A DNA stretch of 64,000 nt from Bacillaceae bacterium (GCA_017656255.1 JACDOE010000004.1:62001-126000); one strand, 5' to 3'. Positions 27,632-36,775 are shown, counted from the stretch's first letter. Numbers and translations: made by a program. Notes: generated by a model from the letters alone, not told the origin.

Positions 27632-29236
27632 TTAAATAAGGTGTTGATAACCGGGGATGGTGAGGAACTCTTCAAATTCATCCTGTCTGGTCAGTTCGGT
27701 AAACAGCCGGGCTGCTTCTTCAAATTTGCCTGCGTTGTAATGGGCTTCGCCGATGGTTTGCTTGAGCTTGTTCAATTCCTCATCTTTCAGCTGCTCAAAC
27801 AGTTCAAAGGTAACTTTGCGTCCGTCCTCAAGGACGCCTTTGGGATGGCGAATCCACTGCCAGATCTGGGCCCTTGAGATTTCAGCGGTGGCCGCATCTT
27901 CCATCAGGTTGTTGATGGGAACAGCGCCTCGGCCCCGCAGCCAGGATTCGATGTATTGAATCCCCACGCTGATGTTGGTTCGGAGCCCTTCTTCGGTGAT
28001 GGTTCCCTGCGGGATTTCCAGCAGGTCCTCTGCGGTTACGTTGACATCATCCCGCTTTTTATCAATCTGGTTGGGTTCAGGCATGATCTCGTTGAAGACC
28101 TCCATTGCCACCGGTACCAGTGCAGGATGCGCTACCCATGTGCCATCGTGGCCGTCACGTGCTTCACGCAGCTTGTCGGCGCGAACCTTTTCGAATGCCT
28201 CTTCATTGGCCTTCGGATCGTTTTTAACCGGGATCTGGGCTGCCATTCCTCCGATCGCCGGGGCGTTACGACGGTGACAGGTTTTGATGGCGAGCAGGGA
28301 ATAGGCTCTCATAAACGGTGTGGTCATAGTGACCTGAGAACGGTCCGGCAAAATAATTTCCGGATGATTCCGAAATTTCTTAAGATAACTGAAAATGTAG
28401 TCCCATCTTCCGCAATTCAATCCGGCGGAATGTTCACGCAGTTCATAAAGGATTTCATCCATTTCAAAGGCGGCTAGAATGGTTTCGATTAACACAGTCG
28501 CCTTGATTGTCCCCTGTGGAATTCCCAGTTCCTCCTGGGCAAAGACGAAAATGTTGTTCCACAGTCTCGCTTCCAGGTGGCTTTCCATTTTCGGAAGGTA
28601 AAAATAAGGACCGCTTCCTTTTTCCATCAGGTTGCGTGCATTGTGATAGAAATACAGGGCAAAGTCGAAAATACTGGCTGAAACAGGTTTGCCATCGAGT
28701 AGCACATGCTTCTCTTCCAGATGCCATCCGCGGGGTCGGACAATCAGCGTTGCTGTTTCATCGTTCAGCTCATAAACTTTGCCGTCGGGGTTTTCAAATC
28801 GAATTGTTCCGTTGACGGCGTCCCGGAGATTGATTTGGCCTTCGATACAATTTTCCCAGGTGGGAGAATTGGCATCTTCAAAGTCGGCCATAAACACTTT
28901 CGCTCCGGAGTTTAACGCGTTGATGATCATCTTGCGGTCGACAGGTCCGGTGATTTCAACCCGCCGGTCTTTCAGATCCTCCGGCAGGGGTGCAATCGTC
29001 CAGGATCCTGTTCGGATATGTTCAGTTTCAGGAAGAAAGTCGGGCATGTGACCCTGATCGATTTCTTTCTGTCTTTCTTCCCTTTTCTGAAGCAGGGTTT
29101 CCCGGGTGTCCGAGAATTCACGGAGCAATTTTTCCAGGAAATTGAGGGCATCCGGTGTCAGGATCTCTTCAAATTCAGGTGTCATCCTGCCGGTGATCTC
29201 AAGTCCGATGGATTTCCTTGCCGTTTCTCCACTCAC
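27632..29236 (-). CDS. aceB: Malate synthase A
   Basis: A 534-residue malate synthase A (glyoxylate plus acetyl-CoA to malate). Signature segments include [53 protein letters not shown] and [12 protein letters not shown]. The start is GTG at 29236 with GGATGAG upstream. First gene of the glyoxylate operon. Confidence 0.97.
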   Translation of the reverse strand: MSGETARKSIGLEITGRMTPEFEEILTPDALNFLEKLLREFSDTRETLLQKREERQKEIDQGHMPDFLPETEHIRTGSWTIAPLPEDLKDRRVEITGPVDRKMIINALNSGAKVFMADFEDANSPTWENCIEGQINLRDAVNGTIRFENPDGKVYELNDETATLIVRPRGWHLEEKHVLLDGKPVSASIFDFALYFYHNARNLMEKGSGPYFYLPKMESHLEARLWNNIFVFAQEELGIPQGTIKATVLIETILAAFEMDEILYELREHSAGLNCGRWDYIFSYLKKFRNHPEIILPDRSQVTMTTPFMRAYSLLAIKTCHRRNAPAIGGMAAQIPVKNDPKANEEAFEKVRADKLREARDGHDGTWVAHPALVPVAMEVFNEIMPEPNQIDKKRDDVNVTAEDLLEIPQGTITEEGLRTNISVGIQYIESWLRGRGAVPINNLMEDAATAEISRAQIWQWIRHPKGVLEDGRKVTFELFEQLKDEELNKLKQTIGEAHYNAGKFEEAARLFTELTRQDEFEEFLTIPGYQHLI

Positions 29237-29305
29237 TCATTCTCATCCTTTCCGTTTTAATTCTGTGTTCATCTGTAGTAGTACAGTTTAATTTATGTGT
29301 ATTCT

Positions 29306-29335
29306 ATTATGTAACAGGCGGTGAAAGAAAGTCAA
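29306..29335 (-). promoter_or_regulatory. Probable promoter of aceB-aceA
   Basis: On the minus strand TTGACT, 18-base spacer, CATAAT, placed about 70 bases before the aceB start. Single-sequence call. Confidence 0.5.
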
Positions 29336-29581
29336 CCTGTTTTTTGATTATTTTTTCTTTTTTGACTTTCCAGTTTTTAGCATCATCTGTTATGACACAA
29401 TACCCAAAAATTTTTCATGTGTTATATAATAGTATCACTCGGTATATTTTGCAATGGTTTTTTGCACGTTCAATAAAAAAACATATTTTTGATCTATAAG
29501 GTTATGCTTGTGACACAAGCCGAGGGAACCCGGAACAGAAAATCGGGGGCCAAAAATTTTTAAGAAAAACACAAATTGCGA
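29336..29581. other. AT-rich divergent region between aceB and the caiB leader
   Basis: Apart from the palindrome at 29506-29520 and a TATAAT at 29425-29430 with no good -35, I see only A- and T-runs here and no gene. Confidence 0.5.
29506..29520. promoter_or_regulatory. Perfect 7-1-7 palindrome GCTTGTG-A-CACAAGC
   Basis: A 15-base perfect inverted repeat about 60 bases upstream of the caiB -35. Likely a protein-binding site; regulator unknown. Confidence 0.45.
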
Positions 29582-29612
29582 TTGACAATTCTGACAATTG
29601 TATGCGTATAAT
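29582..29612 (+). promoter_or_regulatory. Promoter of the caiB operon
   Basis: TTGACA and TATAAT, both perfect, but with a 19-base spacer. TGACAATT is repeated directly across the -35 and spacer. Expected start near 29619. Confidence 0.6.
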
Positions 29613-29618
29613 AAAACA

Positions 29619-29822
29619 AAGGGTCACGGTTATGAACACCCTCATAACATACTGACTCTCATCGACTACAACAACATGGCTTTCAAGAGACTGCCGTTGT
29701 TTGTCCGTCTTTCCCGCCGGAAAGAAATGCACAAACAAGACGCCAGTCAGACTGCAATAGTGGGATTGCGGTTTGATTGGCGTTTTTTATTTGTCTCAAA
29801 TGTCAAAGAAAGGAGGAATAAC
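29619..29822 (+). ncRNA. Structured leader with competing antiterminator and terminator
   Basis: About 200 nt of untranslated leader. Hairpin 1: GTTATGA / TCATAAC. Antiterminator: GACTG (29689-29693) and TTGTTTGT (29697-29704) pair with ACAAACAA (29731-29738) and CAGTC (29744-29748), capped by CTTTCC / GGAAAG. Terminator: ACGCCAGTCA (29740-29749) pairs with TGATTGGCGT (29774-29783) plus GCAAT / ATTGC inside, then T6. Bases 29740-29748 are used by both, so only one can form. No riboswitch class recognised. Confidence 0.65.
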
Positions 29823-31007
29823 ATGGCAGGGGCACTGGAAGGCATTCAAGTTCTCGATTTGAGCCGGGTACTGGCAGGACCCTATTGCACCATGATTCTC
29901 GGGGATCTGGGAGCAGAAGTGATCAAGGTGGAAAGCCCTTTTCAGAAAGATGATACCCGGGCCTGGGGACCTCCTTTTACCGGGGGAGAGAGTGCGTACT
30001 ACCTCTGTACCAACCGCAACAAACGCGGGATGACGCTGAACCTGAAATCTCCCCGGGGACGGGACGTGTTTAAGAAGCTGGTAGCGCGATCCGATGTGGT
30101 GATCCAGAACTTCAAGACCGGTACCCTTGAAAAATGGGGACTGGGTTACGACACCCTGTCGGACATCAACCCTCAGATCATTCTGGCTTCCATCACCGGT
30201 TTTGGCAACACCGGCCCTTACCGGCACCTCCCCGGCTATGATTACATTATTCAGGCTATGGGAGGACTGATGAGCATTACCGGAGACAGGTCGACACCGA
30301 TGAAAGTCGGAGTCGCCATCGCCGATGTCTTGACCGGCCTTTATACCGCCATCGCCATCCTGGCCGCCCTTCAGGAACGAAACCGGTCAGGGAAAGGCCA
30401 GCAGATTGACATGGCTCTGTTTGATTCCCAGATTGCGGCCTTAATCAACGTCGCCAGTAATTATCTGGTTTCGGGGAAAATCCCGGAAAGGCTGGGAAAT
30501 CAGCATCCCAACATTGTCCCTTATCAGGTCTTTCCCACCCGGGACAAAGAGATGGTGGTAGCAGTAGGTAATGACAAACAATTTGCCCGTTTCGCCGCCC
30601 TGCTGGACATGCCGGAACTGGCCGAGGACGAACGTTTTAAAACCAATGCCGGGCGGGTCAAACACAGAGAAATGCTGGAACAGATCATCAGTGAAAAATT
30701 GCAGCAAAAATCCGCTGCTGAGTGGCGGCCGATACTGGAGAAGGCCGGTATTCCCTGTGGTCCGATCAACGATATGAAAAGTCTGTTTGAAGACCCGCAG
30801 GTCAGGGCACGCGACATGCTGGTCAATATGGCTCACCCCACGGCAGAAACCGTTCGTATGGTGGGCAGCCCGATCAAAATGTCCCGGACCCCGGTGGAAA
30901 TGAGACGACACCCGCCGCTGTACGGCGAACATACGGCAGACATTTTGCAGGAGCTGGGTTATTCCGGTTCCGATGTGGAACAGATGAAACATAATCACGT
31001 GATTTAA
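29823..31007 (+). CDS. Family III CoA-transferase (CaiB/BaiF type)
   Basis: A 394-residue CoA-transferase. The N-terminus GIQVLDLSRVLAGPYCTMILGDLGAEVIKVE is diagnostic, and the acyl-carrying Asp should be that in DMALFDSQIAA near residue 200. It moves CoA between two carboxylic acids. ATG 29823 is chosen because AAGGAGGAATAAC precedes it; the reading frame is open far upstream but lies in the leader. It is paired with an acyl-CoA dehydrogenase, suggesting activation of a dicarboxylic or branched acid, then oxidation. Confidence 0.92.
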   Translation: MAGALEGIQVLDLSRVLAGPYCTMILGDLGAEVIKVESPFQKDDTRAWGPPFTGGESAYYLCTNRNKRGMTLNLKSPRGRDVFKKLVARSDVVIQNFKTGTLEKWGLGYDTLSDINPQIILASITGFGNTGPYRHLPGYDYIIQAMGGLMSITGDRSTPMKVGVAIADVLTGLYTAIAILAALQERNRSGKGQQIDMALFDSQIAALINVASNYLVSGKIPERLGNQHPNIVPYQVFPTRDKEMVVAVGNDKQFARFAALLDMPELAEDERFKTNAGRVKHREMLEQIISEKLQQKSAAEWRPILEKAGIPCGPINDMKSLFEDPQVRARDMLVNMAHPTAETVRMVGSPIKMSRTPVEMRRHPPLYGEHTADILQELGYSGSDVEQMKHNHVI

Positions 31008-31024
31008 AAAAGGAGAGGATCAAT

Positions 31025-32221
31025 ATGCTGGATTTTTCTTTAACAGAAGAACAGGAAATGGTTAAAAAAATGGTGCGTCAATTTGTCGACAATGAAATTA
31101 TGCCCTATATCCAGGAATGGGATGAAAAACAGCATTTTGAAACGTCTATTCTAAAGCGGCTGGCCGAACTGGATCTGATGGGTGTCTGTATCCCTGAGAA
31201 ATACGGCGGAAGCGGGATGGATTACAACACCCTGGCCATTGTCTGTGAAGAACTGGAACGCGGGGATACTGCTTTTCGCACCGCCGTTTCCGTACACACC
31301 GGGCTCAACAGTATGACCCTTCTGCAGTGGGGAACCGAAGAACAAAAGCAGAAGTACCTGGTGCCGCAGGCAAAGGGCGATCAAGTGGGAGCATTCGGCC
31401 TGACCGAGCCCAATGCGGGATCTGACGTGGCCGCCATTCGAACCACGGCACGCCGAGATGGCGATGACTATATTTTAAATGGACAAAAAACATGGATTTC
31501 CTTATGTGATGTCGCCGACAACTTCATCATTTTCGCCTATACCGATCCCGAAAAGAAACATAAAGGAATGTCCGCCTTCATCGTGGAACGGACCATGCCC
31601 GGTGTCAGTACCCGAGCAATCAAGGGAAAACTGGGTATTCGTGCCGGAAACACCGGTGAAGTCTTTCTTGAAGACGTGCGGGTCCCGAAAGAGAATCGGC
31701 TGGGTGAAGAAGGAGAAGGTTTTAAAATCGCCATGTCCGCCCTCGACAATGGCCGGTTTACCGTTGCCGCCGGCGCTTGCGGATTGACCAATGCCTGCCT
31801 GGAAGCCAGTTTGAAGTACTGCCATGAGCGGAAAACATTCGGGAAGGAAATCGGAAAACACCAGTTGGTGCAACAGATGATCGCTAAAATGGTACTGGGA
31901 CTTGAAAATTCACGCCTGCTGGTTTACCGGGCCGGCTGGTTGAAAAATCAGGGAAAACGCAACACACGGGAAACGTCCCTGGCCAAGTGGTACGCCTGCG
32001 ACGTCGCTTTCAATTCCGCCAATGACGCCATTCAAATTCACGGCGCCTACGGATACTCCAATGAATACCCGGTAGAACGTTACCTGCGAAACGCCAAGGC
32101 ACCGGTGATCTACGAGGGTACCCGTGAAATCCATACCATTATGCAGGCGGAATATGCCCTGGGTTACCGACAGGACAAGAAATTGAACAAAATGCTTCCG
32201 GCCTGGCCTTTTGAAGAATAG
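31025..32221 (+). CDS. Acyl-CoA dehydrogenase (glutaryl-CoA-dehydrogenase-like)
   Basis: A 398-residue acyl-CoA dehydrogenase. FGLTEPNAGSDVAAIRTTA marks the FAD site; VIYEGTREIHTIMQAEYALGYR holds the catalytic Glu in an E-I-H-T context reminiscent of glutaryl-CoA dehydrogenases, and a short extension ends in WPFEE. AAAAAAGGAGAGG lies upstream; the gap to caiB is 17 bases. Substrate is presumably the product of the CoA-transferase. Whether it also decarboxylates cannot be judged. Confidence 0.92.
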   Translation: MLDFSLTEEQEMVKKMVRQFVDNEIMPYIQEWDEKQHFETSILKRLAELDLMGVCIPEKYGGSGMDYNTLAIVCEELERGDTAFRTAVSVHTGLNSMTLLQWGTEEQKQKYLVPQAKGDQVGAFGLTEPNAGSDVAAIRTTARRDGDDYILNGQKTWISLCDVADNFIIFAYTDPEKKHKGMSAFIVERTMPGVSTRAIKGKLGIRAGNTGEVFLEDVRVPKENRLGEEGEGFKIAMSALDNGRFTVAAGACGLTNACLEASLKYCHERKTFGKEIGKHQLVQQMIAKMVLGLENSRLLVYRAGWLKNQGKRNTRETSLAKWYACDVAFNSANDAIQIHGAYGYSNEYPVERYLRNAKAPVIYEGTREIHTIMQAEYALGYRQDKKLNKMLPAWPFEE

Positions 32222-32261
32222 GCATTGAGCCATACAACCTGAGGCCGTTACGCATGAGAAA

Positions 32262-32290
32262 ATCCCGTACCAACTCTGATGGTACGGGAT
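32262..32290 (+). terminator. Perfect 11-base inverted repeat after the caiB operon
   Basis: ATCCCGTACCA / TGGTACGGGAT with a 7-base loop. Followed by CCTTAT rather than a T-tract, so termination may be weak. Confidence 0.6.
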
Positions 32291-32378
32291 CCTTATGGTT
32301 AGGGAATATTGACGGGGCGCCCCCTTACCGGTACGATGAATGACAAACACCACACCAAAATGGAAAGGAGCCTGCCCG

Positions 32379-32705
32379 ATGTATGCCGCTAACACTTATT
32401 TTATTGCGGGTCATGCACGCCTCCCTCAGGGAATGGCAGCCAAAAGCGTCTTTGATTCCCTCACCATCACCGCGGAGGTAGACGCCAAATACGGGGTGAT
32501 CCTGGAAGCGTCCTGTACACTGGCCACCGAACATGGAAGGGATTTTATCGGCCGTTTGTTGCGCGGCCACAGCCTGAGAGATGGTATTGATGAACCGATC
32601 CGGTTATTGCAGACCCATTACCGGGGTAAAGCCACCAATGCCCTGGTTGCCGCCCTGAAAGATCTGCATCTGCAGTTTCAGCAGATTCAGGATGAAAACC
32701 TATAA
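32379..32705 (+). CDS. DUF3870 family protein
   Basis: A 108-residue protein matching DUF3870: NTYFIAGHARLPQGMAAK, ILEASCTLATEHGRDFI and a C-terminal NALVAALKDLH helix. The family occurs in Firmicutes near acyl-CoA or CoA-transferase genes and has no known function. ATG 32379 follows AAAGGAGCC. Its stop overlaps the end of ywfO by 6 bases (convergent). Confidence 0.75.
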   Translation: MYAANTYFIAGHARLPQGMAAKSVFDSLTITAEVDAKYGVILEASCTLATEHGRDFIGRLLRGHSLRDGIDEPIRLLQTHYRGKATNALVAALKDLHLQFQQIQDENL

Positions 32706-34007
32706 ATTGCGGGAGCGGTATTTGAGTAATTTTTGAATCTCCTGAACGGTCCCCGGATTCCGGGATGGATCTTCGAGAAAATCCAGCGGAAAATAGAGTT
32801 TGTGATCATATCTCTCTTTGCCGGAAATAGCATCCACAATTTCGGAAGCCTGAGACAGTTCCTCGAGGCTGCCATCCGCCATGAGCAGGAAAATGGGCGT
32901 CCGCTCCTCCTGTCCCGGACGATAGACATCATACGGCAGGTCGGATGGCGAATCCATCTCCAGATAATAGTCCGGATCAATCCCGGCTTCCCGAAACAGC
33001 CGTTTCAATTGATCCAATTCTTCTCTACGGCTCCGGTCCCATTCCACATATTTGAACAGACGCCGGTTGATAAAACGATCGCACAGATCGGACAGGATCG
33101 GATCCTGTTCCTGTGACCACTCATGAAAGTAAAAGATAACCACTGATTCATCCAAGTTCAGATAGTCCTGCAGGGGGACTTCCGTTTCTTCAAAGAAGGG
33201 AATCAGGTGCACCGGCTCACGCTGATACTGGTAACCCTGCCGGTAAAGATCCCGCGCCCGCTGAAAAATTTTGCGGAGCAGCACATCACCGCTACGGGTG
33301 ACGGGATGAAAATAGACCTGCCAGTACATCTGGTAGCGTGACATGATATAGTCTTCCACCGCATGCATCCCGGTGTACTTGATCACGACATGATCCTTAT
33401 ACGGTCGCATGACGCGAAGGATCCGTTCCATGTCAAAGTCACCGTAATGGGCACCGGTATAGTAGGTATCCCGCAGCAGATAATCCATCCGATCAGCGTC
33501 AATCTGACTGGAAATCAGACTGACGATCAATTTATTTTCATAAGTCTTTTCAATCACTTTTTCCACTTTATCCGGGAAACTGGGCGACACGCGGGACAGG
33601 ATCTGGTTAATGCCCGTATCCCCCAGTATGATGCGGCGAGTCCAGTCCTCGTGATGGGTATGGAACACTTTTTCAAACGAATGGGAAAAAGGACCGTGAC
33701 CGACATCATGCAACAGGGCCGCACATAGACAGAGCCATTTTTCTTCCTCACTGAATTCAATCCGGCCTTCAAATTTCTCCAGAATGCGTCGCATGATTTC
33801 ATAGACACCGAGCGAGTGATTAAAACGGCTGTGTTCCGCTCCGTGAAAGGTCAGAAATGAGGTCCCCAGCTGTCTTATGCGACGGAGCCGCTGAAATTCA
33901 CGGGTGTTGATCAGATCCCAGATCAGCCGGCTACGCACATGAATATAGCGGTGTACGGGATCTTTGAATACTTTTTCTTCATCCAGCTGATCATCCGTTA
34001 AATACAT
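32700..34007 (-). CDS. ywfO: HD-domain phosphohydrolase YwfO
   Basis: A 435-residue HD-superfamily enzyme of the SAMHD1-like dNTPase group. Metal ligands are visible in HSRFNHSLGVYE, LLHDVGHGPFSH and SSQIDADRMDYLLRD. YwfO hydrolyses deoxynucleotides such as dTTP in Bacillales studies. The N-terminus FKDPVHRYIHV is typical. Its ATG is at 34007 with no strong ribosome site (GGATCCAT region upstream). Confidence 0.9.
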   Translation of the reverse strand: MYLTDDQLDEEKVFKDPVHRYIHVRSRLIWDLINTREFQRLRRIRQLGTSFLTFHGAEHSRFNHSLGVYEIMRRILEKFEGRIEFSEEEKWLCLCAALLHDVGHGPFSHSFEKVFHTHHEDWTRRIILGDTGINQILSRVSPSFPDKVEKVIEKTYENKLIVSLISSQIDADRMDYLLRDTYYTGAHYGDFDMERILRVMRPYKDHVVIKYTGMHAVEDYIMSRYQMYWQVYFHPVTRSGDVLLRKIFQRARDLYRQGYQYQREPVHLIPFFEETEVPLQDYLNLDESVVIFYFHEWSQEQDPILSDLCDRFINRRLFKYVEWDRSRREELDQLKRLFREAGIDPDYYLEMDSPSDLPYDVYRPGQEERTPIFLLMADGSLEELSQASEIVDAISGKERYDHKLYFPLDFLEDPSRNPGTVQEIQKLLKYRSRNL

Positions 34008-34297
34008 CGTGATATGGATCCACCCCTTTTTTGCAGAGCGCTTTTGTTTTATTATACCAGAATGGCGGGCATGTTTAGGAAAGCGGGGTGGTGAAAATTT
34101 TTGATGAGCTCTTACGAAAATATGAGGGTGGGGGATAACAGGGCTGACGAAAATATCGTGGCTGAAGGATTAGATAGCGGAAACTATTTCCGTTATTTTT
34201 TGCGTCCCATACATGGATAAACATGATGCGAAGCTCCAATTTCTTGCCATCTAATCATTGAAAAAGACGACCAACCAATAGCCGGTCGCCTTACACT
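34008..34297. other. Intergenic region with direct repeats and a plus-strand terminator
   Basis: ACGAAAATAT occurs twice (near 34116 and 34147) in similar context, followed by the hairpin at 34174-34201. It looks like the remnant of a short mobile or repetitive element; no protein gene supported. Confidence 0.4.
34174..34201 (+). terminator. Orphan intrinsic terminator
   Basis: ATAGCGGAAA / TTTCCGTTAT, 10 pairs with one G-U, 3-base loop, then T6. No plus-strand gene lies before it. Confidence 0.6.
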
Positions 34298-34690
34298 TTA
34301 TTTCAACAGAACTTCCAGAGCGGAAATCAATCGATTCTGTTCATCCCTCGGTTTGCGGGAAAGCTCCTTCAGCACATCCTTCAATTTACGGTTGCGCTGG
34401 ATCCACGCAATCATTTCCATCATTTCCTGGTCCACTTCTTCTTCAGACTGGTACAGTTTTTGCACTTCACGCAAAATGTTTTCCATCTGGTAGGGTCGCC
34501 CCACCAGGTTGTCCAGACTGATATCAAAAATATCCGCCATTTTGATCAGAGTATGTAAATCGGGAACGCGTTCACCGGTTTCATATTTAGCCAGAGTTGA
34601 ACGGGAGATATTCAGCCTGTCGGCCAGTTCCCGTTGATACCAGTTTTCACGTTCTCTTAGAAATTTGATGTTTTCCCCTATTTTCAACAA
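34298..34690 (-). CDS. XRE-family transcription regulator
   Basis: A 130-residue repressor-like protein. The N-terminal helix-turn-helix (NIKFLRERENWYQRELADRLNISRSTLAKYETGERVPD) is canonical; the C-terminal half is a charged helical region, probably for dimerisation or ligand sensing. TTG start at 34690 or 34687 with GGTGATG upstream. Target unknown; monocistronic. Confidence 0.88.
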   Translation of the reverse strand: MLKIGENIKFLRERENWYQRELADRLNISRSTLAKYETGERVPDLHTLIKMADIFDISLDNLVGRPYQMENILREVQKLYQSEEEVDQEMMEMIAWIQRNRKLKDVLKELSRKPRDEQNRLISALEVLLK

Positions 34691-34785
34691 TGGGCATCAC
34701 CGATGCTGTAAGATTTATACTGACAGTGTATCATTTAAAAATGCCCCTCAAAGCGTTATCATGCCCCATAATGAAACATAATAAA

Positions 34786-34808
34786 ACAGGTTCCATAACG
34801 GAACCTGT
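34786..34808 (-). terminator. Terminator of bioB-bioY
   Basis: ACAGGTTCC / GGAACCTGT with a 5-base loop, TTTTATTATG on the minus strand. Confidence 0.75.
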
Positions 34809-34834
34809 TCACAGGGAAAAACGAGTCATTAGAA

Positions 34835-35413
34835 TCAGGTTACAGCTGTATGGTTCCGGGCCGATGGCAAAACCCGTTCCGCCACCCTTAACCCGATCAC
34901 GGATGCTACCACCGCTTTGACAACATCCAGAGTAATAAAAGGAATAAATCCTATTTTTATGACATACATCCAGGATGCCTGTTCCAGTTCAAGTACATAT
35001 TTTAATACCACATACAGATACGGAAGACCGACCAGATACATGGCGACAACGCCCAGCAACGTTCCTGTGACATATCGTGCCAGGCTTTTCTTTTTGCCTT
35101 CGATGAACAGGCCGATGATATACGGGGTCAGTACAAATCCCAGCAAAAACCCAAACGTGGGTTGCAGCACATAACTGAACCCCCCAAACGGTGCTTTAGC
35201 GAAAACCGGAACACCCACCAGTCCCAGCAGGATGTAAACCCCGATGGCGAGCGGACCCAGCCTTTTTCCCAGGATCACCCCCGCCAATAGCGCCACAAAC
35301 GGCTGCAAACTAAATGGAACAACCGTCGGGAAAAAACGGGCCACCATCGCTGAAATCACCATCAACGCGACAAACAAACTGACCAGCGTGATATCCCTTG
35401 CCTGTAACTTCAT
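34835..35413 (-). CDS. bioY: Biotin transporter S-component BioY
   Basis: A 192-residue membrane protein with about six helices. The BioY pattern is clear: VPFSLQPFVALLAGVILGKRLG and GGFSYVLQPTFGFLLGF. It binds biotin for an ECF transporter. Its start overlaps the end of bioB by 4 bases, so the two are translated together. Confidence 0.92.
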   Translation of the reverse strand: MKLQARDITLVSLFVALMVISAMVARFFPTVVPFSLQPFVALLAGVILGKRLGPLAIGVYILLGLVGVPVFAKAPFGGFSYVLQPTFGFLLGFVLTPYIIGLFIEGKKKSLARYVTGTLLGVVAMYLVGLPYLYVVLKYVLELEQASWMYVIKIGFIPFITLDVVKAVVASVIGLRVAERVLPSARNHTAVT

Positions 35414-36411
35414 ACCGATCCCATCCTTTCCATATGATTTTCTTCAATTTCAAATCCCAGATCCTCAATCATGCGGTAATCCGCTTCCGCCTGCTGCCCG
35501 TCCGTCGTCAGATAATCGCCGAGAAAAATAGAATTCACGATATAAAGCGCCATCGGCTGCAGGCTGCGAAGATTCATCTCACGTCCACCCGCCGCCCGTA
35601 ATTCCCTGTCCGGATTGATGAAGCGGAACAGGGCCAGATGCTTGAGACAGGTCAGCGGTGTCAGGTACCGGTGATCCTGCAGCGGGGTTCCCGGAATCGG
35701 ATTTAAAAAATTGATCGGGATGGAACGAATCTGTAGCCGATTCGCCTCATAAGCCATGTCCAATACATCATCAACCGATTCTCCCATCCCGATGATCACA
35801 CCGGAACAGGATGTGATTCCCGACTGCTGCACCTTCTTGACAGTCTCCACCCGATCCTCATAGGTATGGGTAGAGGTGATATTGGCATAATGCGCAGCAC
35901 TGGTGTTCAGATTGTGATTGTAGCGGTCGACACCGGCTTCCTTCAGCGCCCGGGCCTGTTCATCCGTCAGAATCCCGAGGCAGGTACAGACTTTCAGATC
36001 CGTTTCCTGTTTGATAGTCCGAACGGCTTCAATCACTTCCTGCAGTTCCTTCTCAGAAGGCCCTCGTCCGCTGGCAACGATACAGTATGTACCGACATTC
36101 ATTTCTTTTGCTTTTTTGGCACCGGCAATTAACGTATCTTTCGACAACAACGAATATTTGTCGATCGGTGCTTCTGAAACAGACGATTGTGAACAATAGC
36201 CGCAATCTTCCGGACACAATCCGCTTTTGGCATTCACGATCATATTCAGTTTCACTTTGTTTGCGAAAAAATGTCTTCTGACGCGATAGGCTGCTGCGAC
36301 GATGGACGGCACCTCCGTATCGGGTGCTTCCAGGACGGCCCGCGCTTCGTCACGTTCGATTTCATGGCCGGAGATGGCATCATCGGCCAGTTTCTCCCAT
36401 AACACGTGCAT
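35410..36411 (-). CDS. bioB: Biotin synthase
   Basis: A 333-residue radical-SAM enzyme that inserts sulfur into dethiobiotin. The 4Fe-4S motif is CPEDCGYC; other BioB segments are YNHNLNTSAAHY and INFLNPIPGTPLQ. ATG 36411 follows AGGAGGAG closely; a GTG two codons later has better spacing. A BirA operator lies upstream. No bioA/D/F in the window, so biotin may be made from an imported precursor or from genes elsewhere. Confidence 0.95.
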   Translation of the reverse strand: MHVLWEKLADDAISGHEIERDEARAVLEAPDTEVPSIVAAAYRVRRHFFANKVKLNMIVNAKSGLCPEDCGYCSQSSVSEAPIDKYSLLSKDTLIAGAKKAKEMNVGTYCIVASGRGPSEKELQEVIEAVRTIKQETDLKVCTCLGILTDEQARALKEAGVDRYNHNLNTSAAHYANITSTHTYEDRVETVKKVQQSGITSCSGVIIGMGESVDDVLDMAYEANRLQIRSIPINFLNPIPGTPLQDHRYLTPLTCLKHLALFRFINPDRELRAAGGREMNLRSLQPMALYIVNSIFLGDYLTTDGQQAEADYRMIEDLGFEIEENHMERMGSV

Positions 36412-36461
36412 CCCTCCTCCTGTCAGGCATTATGGTTCCATTAAACAATGAGGCTTGTTAA

Positions 36462-36493
36462 TTGTCAACCTATTTTGTTTATTTGGTTTACAT
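36462..36493 (-). promoter_or_regulatory. BirA operator of bioB-bioY
   Basis: TTGTCAACC-N14-GGTTTACAT, the expected 9-14-9 layout of BirA sites in Firmicutes. TTGACA on the minus strand (within one arm) can act as the -35. Biotinyl-AMP-bound BirA should repress here. Confidence 0.78.
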
Positions 36494-36507
36494 TTAGTTG
36501 ACAATAA

Positions 36508-36540
36508 AGCCGGAACCCCAAACATGCCCGGGTCCCGGCT
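36508..36540 (-). terminator. Terminator of yuzB
   Basis: AGCCGGAACCC / GGGTCCCGGCT stem (one mismatch), TTTATTG on the minus strand. Confidence 0.65.
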
Positions 36541-36553
36541 CATCCTACCTGCA

Positions 36554-36775
36554 TTATTTGATATATTTTTTCATTTTCTCCAGAAGCGCCTCTTCGTCCG
36601 GTGCCGTGATATGGCGACCGTTGATCAACATCACCGCTCGTTTTGTACAGTGGCCACAGTATGAGATGCATCCCGATTTGATCTCGGCATCGGGATACAA
36701 TTTTTTCAAGCGGGCCAGCAGTCTTTTTTCACTTGTTTTTTTACATTCATCACAGATCTGGATTTCGTTTGCCAT
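36554..36775 (-). CDS. yuzB: YuzB-like DUF1450 protein
   Basis: A 73-residue protein with CDEC near the N-terminus and the conserved CISYCGHC core; MLINGRHITAPDEEALLEKM follows. DUF1450/YuzB proteins look like small thioredoxin-fold or metal-binding proteins without a fixed function. ATG 36775 is chosen (AGAGGGAA upstream); the frame is open further upstream but without start support. Confidence 0.78.
   Translation of the reverse strand: MANEIQICDECKKTSEKRLLARLKKLYPDAEIKSGCISYCGHCTKRAVMLINGRHITAPDEEALLEKMKKYIK

Noticed and set aside
29598-29822. N-terminal extension of the CaiB-type protein by 75 residues
   Set aside because: The extension overlaps the promoter -10 and the leader hairpins, and the family start plus AAGGAGG fits 29823.
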